A DNA stretch of 64,000 nucleotides, taken from positions 62,001 through 126,000 of the forward strand of contig NZ_JANYUY010000012.1 of NCBI RefSeq assembly GCF_025060755.1. The letters are read 5' to 3'. The DNA comes from Paenibacillus doosanensis (GTDB lineage Bacteria > Bacillota > Bacilli > Paenibacillales > NBRC-103111). The notes beneath the pieces were generated by a model. The model made no database searches, had not been told where the DNA came from, and saw nothing but the letters and a program-made list of their open reading frames with translations. How positions within the stretch are numbered: position 1 is the first letter of the stretch; each line of letters opens with the position of its first letter. The translations under genes were made by a program, and so were the position numbers. This document shows, one piece after another, positions 51,676-58,886 of this stretch.

Positions 51676-52725
51676 ATGAAGAAAATCGTACAACGCATAT
51701 CATCGAAACGTTGGCTGGCGGCAGCTTTGGGACTTGCTTTGCTGCTCGGCGCAGCCGGCTGCGGCGGAACGAACGAGGCGAAACAACCAGCTAAGGGCGA
51801 GCTCGTCGACCCTCCCAAGGCGGGGTCAGGGACGCAAGCATCGCCGGCTCCTACCGCCGCTCCGGCGGGCGGGGAGAAGAAGGCGACGGTTTATCCGCTG
51901 AAGGTCAAGGATGCGACCGGCAAAGAGTTTACGTTTGAAAAGGCGCCTTCCAAAATTGTTTCCGTTTCCCCGAGCGAGACGGAAACGCTGTTTGCCCTTG
52001 GGCTGGGCGACAAGATCGCCGGCGTGTCGGACTTCTGCGACTATCCCGAGGAGGCTAAGCAGAAGCCGAAAATGGGCAGTATCGTGAAGCCGAACGAGGA
52101 GGCGCTGATCGCCGCCAACGCCGACCTTGTGCTCTCCGGCGTATCGCTCAAGACGGCGGCCGTGGAGCAGCTGCGCGGGCTAAATATCAATATGTTCAAG
52201 GTCGAACCGAAGACGATCGACGATGTGATGAACAATATTTTGATGTTCGGGCAAATTTTCGATAAGCAGGAGCAGGCGGAGAAAGTGGTCGCTTCGATGA
52301 AAGCCGAGCGCCAAAAAGTAACGGATGCGGTCAAAGACTTAAAGCCGGAGCAAAAGAAGCGGGTGCTTATGGAGTTTTCCCCGGGCTGGACGGTCGGCAA
52401 GGGCGAGTTTCTCGACGAGCTGATCACGCTGGCCGGGGGCATCAACGTCTCCGCGGATATAACCGGTTATGCGCAGCTGAATGAGGAGAAGGTCATAGCG
52501 GATAATCCGCAGGTCATTCTGTACCCGAAAAATTTGATCGACGAAAATTCGAAGAAATCGCTGGATCAAATTATTAAGGAGCGCAGCAGCTGGGCTTCAG
52601 TGGATGCGATCAAAAACAATCGGCTGGCCGGAGTGGATAAGGACACGACAAGCCGCCCGGGTCCCCGCATTACCGCGGGATTGGTGGAGATAGCCAAAGG
52701 CATATATCCGGAATTGGTGAAGTAG
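51676..52725 (+). CDS. btuF: Vitamin B12-binding lipoprotein of an ABC importer
   Basis: 349 residues: signal peptide with lipobox AAGC (Cys29), an Ala/Pro-rich linker, and a class III binding protein of the BtuF/FhuD type (PSKIVSVSPSETETLFALGL, GVSDFCDYPEE, NADLVLSGVS, LAGGINVSAD). The riboswitch in its leader gives the substrate: cobalamin or cobinamide. It begins the btuFCD operon. Confidence 0.88.
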   Translation: MKKIVQRISSKRWLAAALGLALLLGAAGCGGTNEAKQPAKGELVDPPKAGSGTQASPAPTAAPAGGEKKATVYPLKVKDATGKEFTFEKAPSKIVSVSPSETETLFALGLGDKIAGVSDFCDYPEEAKQKPKMGSIVKPNEEALIAANADLVLSGVSLKTAAVEQLRGLNINMFKVEPKTIDDVMNNILMFGQIFDKQEQAEKVVASMKAERQKVTDAVKDLKPEQKKRVLMEFSPGWTVGKGEFLDELITLAGGINVSADITGYAQLNEEKVIADNPQVILYPKNLIDENSKKSLDQIIKERSSWASVDAIKNNRLAGVDKDTTSRPGPRITAGLVEIAKGIYPELVK

Positions 52726-52726
52726 T

Positions 52727-53764
52727 ATGAAGCGGAAGCTGACGATGTGGGGAGGAGCGGGCATTCTGCTCCTTTTTCTTTCCGTAACGATAAGCTTGTC
52801 CATCGGGACGGTGCATGTGCCGCTGCGGGACGTCTGGGGGATACTCGCTCATCATCTGCCGGTGATCGGCGGTTCGGTGCAGGCGGATTGGCAGCCGGCG
52901 GCCGAGCAAATCATCTGGAAGGTGCGGCTTCCGCGCGTTCTGCTCGGCATGCTGGTCGGGGCCGCGCTGGGCATTGCCGGCGCTGCGTTCCAAGGGGTGC
53001 TGCGCAATCCGCTCGCCGACCCGTATACGCTGGGAGTATCTTCCGGGGCTTCCGTCGGCGCGGCCTTTCTCATTTTGTTCGGGCTGCAGTTTGCGCTATT
53101 CGGCGCCTGGACGGTGCCTGTCGTCGCTTTTGTCACGGGAACGCTTTCGCTCGTCACGGTCATTATATTGGCAAGAACGGACGGGAAGCTCCGAACGGAG
53201 ACGCTCGTGCTGGCTGGGGTCGTGATGCAGGCGTTTCTGGGGGCGTTCGTCTCACTGATGGTGGCGATGTCCAAGCAGGTCATCAATGAAATCGTATTTT
53301 GGCTGATGGGCAGCCTTGCTATGCGGAACTGGTCGTATTCGCTGATTTTGCTGCCGTATTTGACTGCCGGCGCGCTGGTGCTGCTCGGCTTCGGCCGGGC
53401 AATGAATTTGTTTGCGCTCGGCGAGCGGCAAGCTTCTTATCTCGGCGTTCACGTGGAGCGGACCAAGCTCATCGCGCTTGCGGCGGCAACGCTAATTACC
53501 GCCGCGGCGGTATCTGTATCGGGAGTCGTCGCGTTCGTCGGCCTTATCGTGCCTCATCTGCTGAGGCTTCTGGTCGGTCCGGATTATCGCCTGCTGCTGC
53601 CGTTATCTTTGATCGGCGGCGCGTTCTATGTGCTGTGGGCGGATACATTGGCGCGGACGCTGCTTAGTCCAACGGAAATTCCGCTGGGCGTGGTGACGGC
53701 GTTTATGGGCGCTCCGTTTTTCGCGTATTTGCTGAAGCGCGGCAAGCGGATGTCCAATTCTTAG
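52727..53764 (+). CDS. btuC: B12 ABC transporter permease, FecCD/BtuC family
   Basis: 345 residues with about ten membrane segments. Family marks are RLPRVLLGMLVGAALGIAGA, RNPLADPYTLGVSSGASVGA, GVVAFVGLIVPHLLRLLVG and TEIPLGVVTAFMGAPFFAYLL. The FecCD fold serves both siderophores and B12; the riboswitch and neighbours favour B12. It starts one base after the btuF stop. Confidence 0.9.
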   Translation: MKRKLTMWGGAGILLLFLSVTISLSIGTVHVPLRDVWGILAHHLPVIGGSVQADWQPAAEQIIWKVRLPRVLLGMLVGAALGIAGAAFQGVLRNPLADPYTLGVSSGASVGAAFLILFGLQFALFGAWTVPVVAFVTGTLSLVTVIILARTDGKLRTETLVLAGVVMQAFLGAFVSLMVAMSKQVINEIVFWLMGSLAMRNWSYSLILLPYLTAGALVLLGFGRAMNLFALGERQASYLGVHVERTKLIALAAATLITAAAVSVSGVVAFVGLIVPHLLRLLVGPDYRLLLPLSLIGGAFYVLWADTLARTLLSPTEIPLGVVTAFMGAPFFAYLLKRGKRMSNS

Positions 53765-53802
53765 TGTACATCGGCATACTTCGATCACAAGGAGGCTAAC
53801 GA

Positions 53803-54624
53803 ATGGAGACGGGAGCTCGGCAAGAGCTGATTCGGGTGCAGCATGCGGCCATCGCTTATCATGAGCGGCCTGTGCTGGAAGATATCAGCTTCGCGGTTCA
53901 CACAGGGGAGTGCTTCGGCGTTATCGGGCCGAACGGCAGCGGCAAGTCGACCTTGCTGAAGCTGATCTCCGGCGTGGAGAAGCCCGGTGCGGGCAGCGTG
54001 CTGCTGCAGGGCCAAGAGGCGCATACTTACCCGCGCAAGCCGCTGGCGCGCTGGACGGCGGTGCTGCAGCAGGATGCGCTTCCGGCTCTCGGCTTTACGG
54101 TGCGGGAGATTATCGCCATGGGGCGCTATCCGTTCCAAAATTGGCTCGGCGACGAAGCCGCGGGAGACGATTCGGAACGGCTGATCGATGCCGTCATCGA
54201 GCGGCTGGAGCTTGCGCATTTGCAGCATCGCAGCCTTGACGCGCTAAGCGGCGGGGAGAGGCAGCGGGTGGCGCTCGGCAAGGTGATGGCCCAGCAGCCG
54301 AAGCTGCTGCTGCTTGACGAGCCGACGACGTATCTGGATATCGGCTATCAGGTGCAGATGATGGAATGGATTCGGTCATGGCAGCAGGAGAGCGGACTTA
54401 CCGTCGTCGCCGTGCTGCATGAATTGAACTTGGCGGCGCAATATTGCGACAGGCTTCTTCTGCTGCAGGAAGGGCGCGCGGCCGGGATCGGAAGGCCGGA
54501 GGAAGTGATCCGCAGCGAGCTGCTGGAGCAGGTGTACCGGACGCAGCCGATCGTGCTTAAGCATCCGGTAACCGGAGCGCCGCAAATATTGCTGCAGGGA
54601 GGCCGGATGCGCGAGCGGGAATGA
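53803..54624 (+). CDS. btuD: B12 ABC transporter ATPase
   Basis: 273 residues. Walker A GPNGSGKST, Q-loop VLQQDALP, signature LSGGERQRVALGKVM, Walker B LLLLDEPTTYLD and the switch His in VLHELNLAAQYCD. The last about 40 residues (VYRTQPIVLKHPVTGAPQI) are the usual C-terminal tail of the FepC/BtuD class. AAGGAGG precedes the ATG. Confidence 0.92.
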   Translation: METGARQELIRVQHAAIAYHERPVLEDISFAVHTGECFGVIGPNGSGKSTLLKLISGVEKPGAGSVLLQGQEAHTYPRKPLARWTAVLQQDALPALGFTVREIIAMGRYPFQNWLGDEAAGDDSERLIDAVIERLELAHLQHRSLDALSGGERQRVALGKVMAQQPKLLLLDEPTTYLDIGYQVQMMEWIRSWQQESGLTVVAVLHELNLAAQYCDRLLLLQEGRAAGIGRPEEVIRSELLEQVYRTQPIVLKHPVTGAPQILLQGGRMRERE

Positions 54625-54698
54625 AGCTTGCAGGCAAGCCCGTTAGTCGGGTGATGCAGCGGCCGGTTGGAGAGCCGGTCAGAAGCCTGTCGGAAGCT
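54625..54698 (+). ncRNA. Structured leader before cobT (three-way junction)
   Basis: AGCTT...CAGGC closes with GCCTG...AAGCT; inside are CCCG-TTAGT-CGGG and GGCCGG-TTGGAGA-GCCGGTC. It begins at the btuD stop and ends 90 bases before cobT. No known riboswitch core recognised; it may only be an intercistronic RNA fold. Confidence 0.35.
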
Positions 54699-54787
54699 GA
54701 ACAGCGTCAGAGCGGAACACATTCGTGAAAAGGCGCCGACTGACGTTTTACTTAATATGCAAACCATCGGAGAGGGGACAAAAAGCA

Positions 54788-55852
54788 ATGTCCGTATCGT
54801 ACATAGAACAAATAGCCGGCGAAATTCAGCCGCTGAACCGGAAGGCCGTCGAGGCGGCCGCCCGCCATCTCGATCAGCTGACGAAGCCGCCGGGCAGTTT
54901 GGGGCGGCTGGAGGAGGTCGCCAAGCAGCTGGCCGGCATTACGGGAGAGATCGCCCCGGAGCTCGGCAAGAAGGCCGTCGTCGTGATGGCCGGGGATCAT
55001 GGGGTTTGCGAGGAAGGTGTCAGCGCCTTCCCGGCGGAGGTGACGCCGCAGATGGTACTCAATTTCTTGAACGGAGGAGCAGCGGTCAATGTGCTGTCCC
55101 GCCATACCGGGGCCGATGTCGTCTGCGTCGATATCGGCGTCAACAGCGATCTGGAGCATCCGCTGCTGTACTCGCGCAAAGTGCGCAAGGGGACGCGCAA
55201 TATGGCCAAGGAAGCGGCCATGACGCCGGAGGAGACGGTGCAGGCGATCCGAACCGGCGTGGAGCTGGTGAAGGAACTGGCCGGCAGCGGCTACACGATG
55301 TTTGCGACCGGCGAGATGGGAATCGGCAATACGACGGCAAGCTCGGCGCTGCTGGCCGTGCTGACGGGAACCGATATCGGAGTCAGCGTAGGACGCGGAA
55401 CGGGGATCGACGATGCGAAGCTGCTCCACAAGCAGGCGGTGATCGAGCGGGCTATTGCGGTTAACAAGCCGGATGCGGATAATCCGCTCGATGTGCTCGC
55501 GAAGGTGGGAGGACTTGAAATCGCCGGTTTGACAGGGGTTATACTTGGAGCGGCGCTGTACCGCTGTCCGATTGTGATCGACGGCTTTATCTCTTCGGCG
55601 GCTGCGCTCGTTGCAAGCCGGATCGCTCCGCTCAGCGCTTCATATATGATCGCCTCGCATTTATCTCAGGAGCAGGGGCATGCCCGCCTGCTGGAAGCGG
55701 TGGGACTGTCTCCGATGCTGCGGATGGATATGCGCCTCGGCGAAGGTACGGGAGCCGTTCTGGCCTTCCCGCTGATCGAAGCGGCCGTGAAGATTATGAA
55801 GGAAATGGCCACCTTCGCTTCGGCCGGCGTTTCCTCTGCGGATAATCACTAA
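54788..55852 (+). CDS. cobT: Nicotinate-nucleotide-dimethylbenzimidazole phosphoribosyltransferase
   Basis: 354 residues. It activates the lower ligand by making alpha-ribazole phosphate from nicotinate mononucleotide. Signatures: LTKPPGSLGRLE, VVMAGDHGVCEEG, GEMGIGNTT and DGFISSAAAL. The frame is open to GTG 54725, but GGAGAGGGG fits ATG 54788 and the protein begins normally there. Part of the nucleotide-loop assembly branch with cobU and cobS. Confidence 0.95.
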   Translation: MSVSYIEQIAGEIQPLNRKAVEAAARHLDQLTKPPGSLGRLEEVAKQLAGITGEIAPELGKKAVVVMAGDHGVCEEGVSAFPAEVTPQMVLNFLNGGAAVNVLSRHTGADVVCVDIGVNSDLEHPLLYSRKVRKGTRNMAKEAAMTPEETVQAIRTGVELVKELAGSGYTMFATGEMGIGNTTASSALLAVLTGTDIGVSVGRGTGIDDAKLLHKQAVIERAIAVNKPDADNPLDVLAKVGGLEIAGLTGVILGAALYRCPIVIDGFISSAAALVASRIAPLSASYMIASHLSQEQGHARLLEAVGLSPMLRMDMRLGEGTGAVLAFPLIEAAVKIMKEMATFASAGVSSADNH

Positions 55853-55871
55853 CGGAGGGACGGATAGGGCT

Positions 55872-56549
55872 ATGCTCATAGTAGTGACAGGCGGCGCGCG
55901 CAGCGGCAAGAGCTCCTTTGCCGAGGCCCATGCTGCCGGACTGGCCGGCAAAGGCGTATATGTCGCCACGGCGCAAGCGTACGATGAGGAGATGAAAGCA
56001 AGGATCGGCCTGCATCGGCGGCAGCGGGAGGCTGCAGGCTTTCCTTGGACGACCGTAGAAGAGTCCTTCGAGCTGGCGGAGCTGCTGCTTCGCCGGAGCG
56101 GTAGTGAGGATATGCCGGACGGGAGGCATCCAGAGACTTCTTCGCGGCAGGAGGAGCCTTCGGCTTGCGCGCAAACGCGGCAGTTGGCGGCATGCGGGAG
56201 CGGCCCTGTTGCAGACGATTCCGTCATTCTGGTCGATTGCCTCACGCTTTGGCTGTCCAATTGGCTGCTGCGTTATGAGCGGGAGCCGGATGCCGAGGAA
56301 CGCCTGCAGGCTAAGATCGATGAGCTGGTTCAGTCCGGTCTGCGGTATGCCGGGAGCGAAAGACATTTGGTGCTTGTCACTAACGAGGTCGGCTACGGTC
56401 TGGTGCCGGAGTATAAGCTCGGCAGACAATTCCGCGATTTGTCCGGCATCATGAACCAGCGGCTGGCCCGGGTCGCGGATCAGGTTTTTCTGGTGACGGC
56501 GGGAATCCCGCTCGAACTGAAAAGCTTGCAGTATCGCCCGGATAAATAG
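55872..56549 (+). CDS. cobU: Adenosylcobinamide kinase/guanylyltransferase
   Basis: 225 residues. P-loop GGARSGKSS at the start, VATAQAYDEEMKARI, VDCLTLWLSNWLL and TNEVGYGLVPEYKLGRQFRD are classical CobU blocks. It phosphorylates adenosylcobinamide and attaches GMP. About 40 residues (from RRSGSEDMPDGRH to GSGPVADD, residues 75-115) are inserted before VDCLTLW, making it longer than the usual 180-190; the insert looks disordered. Twenty bases after cobT. Confidence 0.93.
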   Translation: MLIVVTGGARSGKSSFAEAHAAGLAGKGVYVATAQAYDEEMKARIGLHRRQREAAGFPWTTVEESFELAELLLRRSGSEDMPDGRHPETSSRQEEPSACAQTRQLAACGSGPVADDSVILVDCLTLWLSNWLLRYEREPDAEERLQAKIDELVQSGLRYAGSERHLVLVTNEVGYGLVPEYKLGRQFRDLSGIMNQRLARVADQVFLVTAGIPLELKSLQYRPDK

Positions 56550-56582
56550 ATGGCCGGTATGTTTGAAGAAGACGAGTTAAAC

Positions 56583-56742
56583 GTGGTGAAAAGCGAACGG
56601 AGAGCCGTTAAAGATTTGAAGCAGTACTAGCGATTGCCTTTGTAGACGGATGTTCTCCATAGAAAAAAGGAAACAACCATCCAAAAATCCGATTTCAACA
56701 GCGATCGGAAGATCAAATGGGCACCGCAGCGGACTTGTTCAC
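56583..56742 (+). repeat. Dispersed intergenic repeat, family 1, copy B
   Basis: Shares GGTGAAAA-CGA-CGGAGAG, TAGCG-T-GCCTTTGT and AGCGATCGGAAGAT with copy C, and a 16-base identical block GCCTTTGTAGACGGAT (56636-56651) with copy A. It occupies the gap between cobU and cbiB. Confidence 0.72.
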
Positions 56743-56787
56743 CACACTTCCGAAACCAGCAAGTTTGAAGGCAGGCGGTGACATAGG

Positions 56788-57774
56788 TTGTTGTTTTATT
56801 CTTGGCAGGAAACGGCGGTTATGCTGATAGCGGCCATTCTCGTAGATTGGTGGATCGGCGATCCCCGCTGGCCGACGCATCCGGTTATCTGGATCGGACG
56901 ATGGATCGGGTACATGGAGTCTAGGCTGCATCCGCCGGAAGCGGCTCCGCTTCCACCGGCTTCGCAGCGGCTGCGCGGCGTTGCGTTGACGATATCTACC
57001 TTAGCGCTGGCTTTTCTCGCCATGGGGCTGATCCTATGGCTCTCCAGACTCATTCATCCTTGGCTCGGTTATGCCGTCAACACGTGGTTTATTTCGACGA
57101 CGATAGCCGTCAAAGGGTTGAAGGACGCCGCTATGCAAGTGTACGATCCGCTGCGCTCGGGGCGTCTGGAGGAAGCGCGCAAGTATACGGGGTATATCGT
57201 CGGAAGGGATACGTCGCGGCTCGACGAATCGGAGATGACTCGCGCGACCGTCGAAACGGTAGCGGAAAATACGGTCGATGCGTTCGTATCGCCGATCTTC
57301 TATGCGCTCATCGGAGCGGCGCCGCTGGCGATGCTGTACCGCGCGGCCAATACGCTGGATTCGATGGTCGGCTATAAGAGCGACCGGTATTTGCATTTCG
57401 GCTGGGCATCGGCTCGCTGGGACGATGTCATGAACTGGATTCCGGCGCGCTTGACCGGCATCCTGCTCATATTGACGGCTGCCATCAGACGGGGCTGCTC
57501 CGCCGTCAGGGCCGCCAAGGCGGTCTGTTCGTTCGCTTCGCTGCACCCGAGCCCTAACAGCGGCATTCCCGAATCGGCGGTAGCCGGCGCGCTCGGCATC
57601 GAGCTTGGAGGAGTCAATGTGTACCACGGACGGACGAGCGAACGGGCTCGAATGGGCTGGCCGCTCAGGGAGCGACGAATGGACGATATACTGCAAAGCG
57701 TCAAGATGCTGTATGGCGTCAGTTATTTTATTGTCGGAGGGCTGCTGTGCGCACTATGCTGGACTTTATGGTAA
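56788..57774 (+). CDS. cbiB: Adenosylcobinamide-phosphate synthase (CbiB)
   Basis: 328 residues, about five membrane segments. It joins aminopropanol phosphate to adenosylcobyric acid. Signatures: DWWIGDPRWPTHPVIWIGR near the start, GRDTSRLDESEMTRATVETV, ENTVDAFVSPIFY and HPSPNSGIPES. Start at TTG 56788 (or 56791) after GGCGGTGACATAGG; no ATG is available before the conserved start. Its 3' end overlaps cobS by 28 bases. Confidence 0.93.
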   Translation: MLFYSWQETAVMLIAAILVDWWIGDPRWPTHPVIWIGRWIGYMESRLHPPEAAPLPPASQRLRGVALTISTLALAFLAMGLILWLSRLIHPWLGYAVNTWFISTTIAVKGLKDAAMQVYDPLRSGRLEEARKYTGYIVGRDTSRLDESEMTRATVETVAENTVDAFVSPIFYALIGAAPLAMLYRAANTLDSMVGYKSDRYLHFGWASARWDDVMNWIPARLTGILLILTAAIRRGCSAVRAAKAVCSFASLHPSPNSGIPESAVAGALGIELGGVNVYHGRTSERARMGWPLRERRMDDILQSVKMLYGVSYFIVGGLLCALCWTLW

Positions 57775-58571
57775 AAGGGTTGTCGGCATGCGCCGCGGCC
57801 TTTCAGTTTTTAACGAGGCTGCCCGTGCCGGTAAGCCTGCAATATAACGATGCGCTGTTCCGCCGCAGCGTGCTCTTTTACCCGCTGGTCGGCGCGGTGC
57901 TCGGGCTGCTGCTCGCCGCCGCAGGTTGGGCGCTGCAGGGCTGGCTCGCACCGGGCGTAACGTCGGCGCTGCTGCTCTCGCTCTGGGCGGCGATGACCGG
58001 CGGACTGCATCTGGACGGGCTGATGGATACCGCCGACGGTATTCTCAGCCATCGCTCCCGGGAGCGGATGCTGGAGATTATGAAGGACAGCAGGGTAGGG
58101 GCGATGGGCGTCATCGCCTGTTCGCTTCTGCTGCTGTGCAAGTGGACGCTGCTGCAGCAATGGCTGCCGCTGTCGTGGAACGGCACCGCGTTCCTGCTGC
58201 CGCTCGTTCCGCTCTGGAGCCGCTGGTACATGGTCGTAGCCATCGCCTGCTGGCCGTATGCCCGCGAAGGACAGAGCGGCGGAGGGCTGGGCGGCTTTTT
58301 TCGCGGGCTTGGAGCGAGGCATCTTGCAGTTCATACTGCCCTGGCGCTGCTGCTGTCCGCGGCATTGGTCAGTCTGGGCGGATATTCGCCTCTCTCGTCG
58401 CGCGGACTGCTGCTTATCGGGGCCGCCGCTGCCGCTAGCGGGCTGGCCGGCGCGGCGCTCAGCCGCTGGATCGCCCGGAAGCTCGGGGGGCTGACCGGCG
58501 ATACCTATGGCGCCATGAACGAGCTGCTGGAGACGCTGCTGCTGCTTGTCGTCTTCAGCTGCATAGGATAG
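57747..58571 (+). CDS. cobS: Cobalamin synthase (CobS)
   Basis: 274 residues, membrane protein that joins adenosylcobinamide-GDP and alpha-ribazole. Signatures: FQFLTRLPVPVSLQYNDALF, the metal-binding GGLHLDGLMDTADG, and GDTYGAMNELLETLLLL at the end. The GTG at 57747 lies 5 bases after GGAGGG; ATGs at 57756 and 57768 are alternatives. The overlap with cbiB suggests translational coupling. Confidence 0.93.
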   Translation: MRTMLDFMVKGLSACAAAFQFLTRLPVPVSLQYNDALFRRSVLFYPLVGAVLGLLLAAAGWALQGWLAPGVTSALLLSLWAAMTGGLHLDGLMDTADGILSHRSRERMLEIMKDSRVGAMGVIACSLLLLCKWTLLQQWLPLSWNGTAFLLPLVPLWSRWYMVVAIACWPYAREGQSGGGLGGFFRGLGARHLAVHTALALLLSAALVSLGGYSPLSSRGLLLIGAAAAASGLAGAALSRWIARKLGGLTGDTYGAMNELLETLLLLVVFSCIG

Positions 58572-58622
58572 CAGTTACGGAGGAATGTCTCGGATTCCAT
58601 TTTTTGGGAGGGTTTTAGATGC

Positions 58623-58764
58623 CCGGTGAAAAACGAGCGGAGAGGCCATTTGAATCTGGAAAAGCGATAGCGTTCGCCTTTGTTCCTTCAAGAAATCCGG
58701 GACGGGCTGCGATCGGAAGATGCTTTCACATGCGCAGTGGGCGTTTGTCACCACTCCGTTAGAG
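58623..58764 (+). repeat. Dispersed intergenic repeat, family 1, copy C
   Basis: Very similar to copy B over the first 65 bases and to copy A over CAAGAAATC...GCGATCGGAAGATGCTTT...TGCGCAGTG. It fills most of the 315-base gap before the CobD-CobQ gene; the rest of the gap (58765-58886) is AT-richer and shows nothing else. Confidence 0.72.
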
Positions 58765-58886
58765 AAATCCGATGATAAGCAAACATCACGAGATAGCGAT
58801 CATTACATAGTGGATCGACCGATGAACGAAATTTTATAGAAACGTAAATGACATCAAAGGCATGGTAAGTACGGGAGGGAAGCGAT

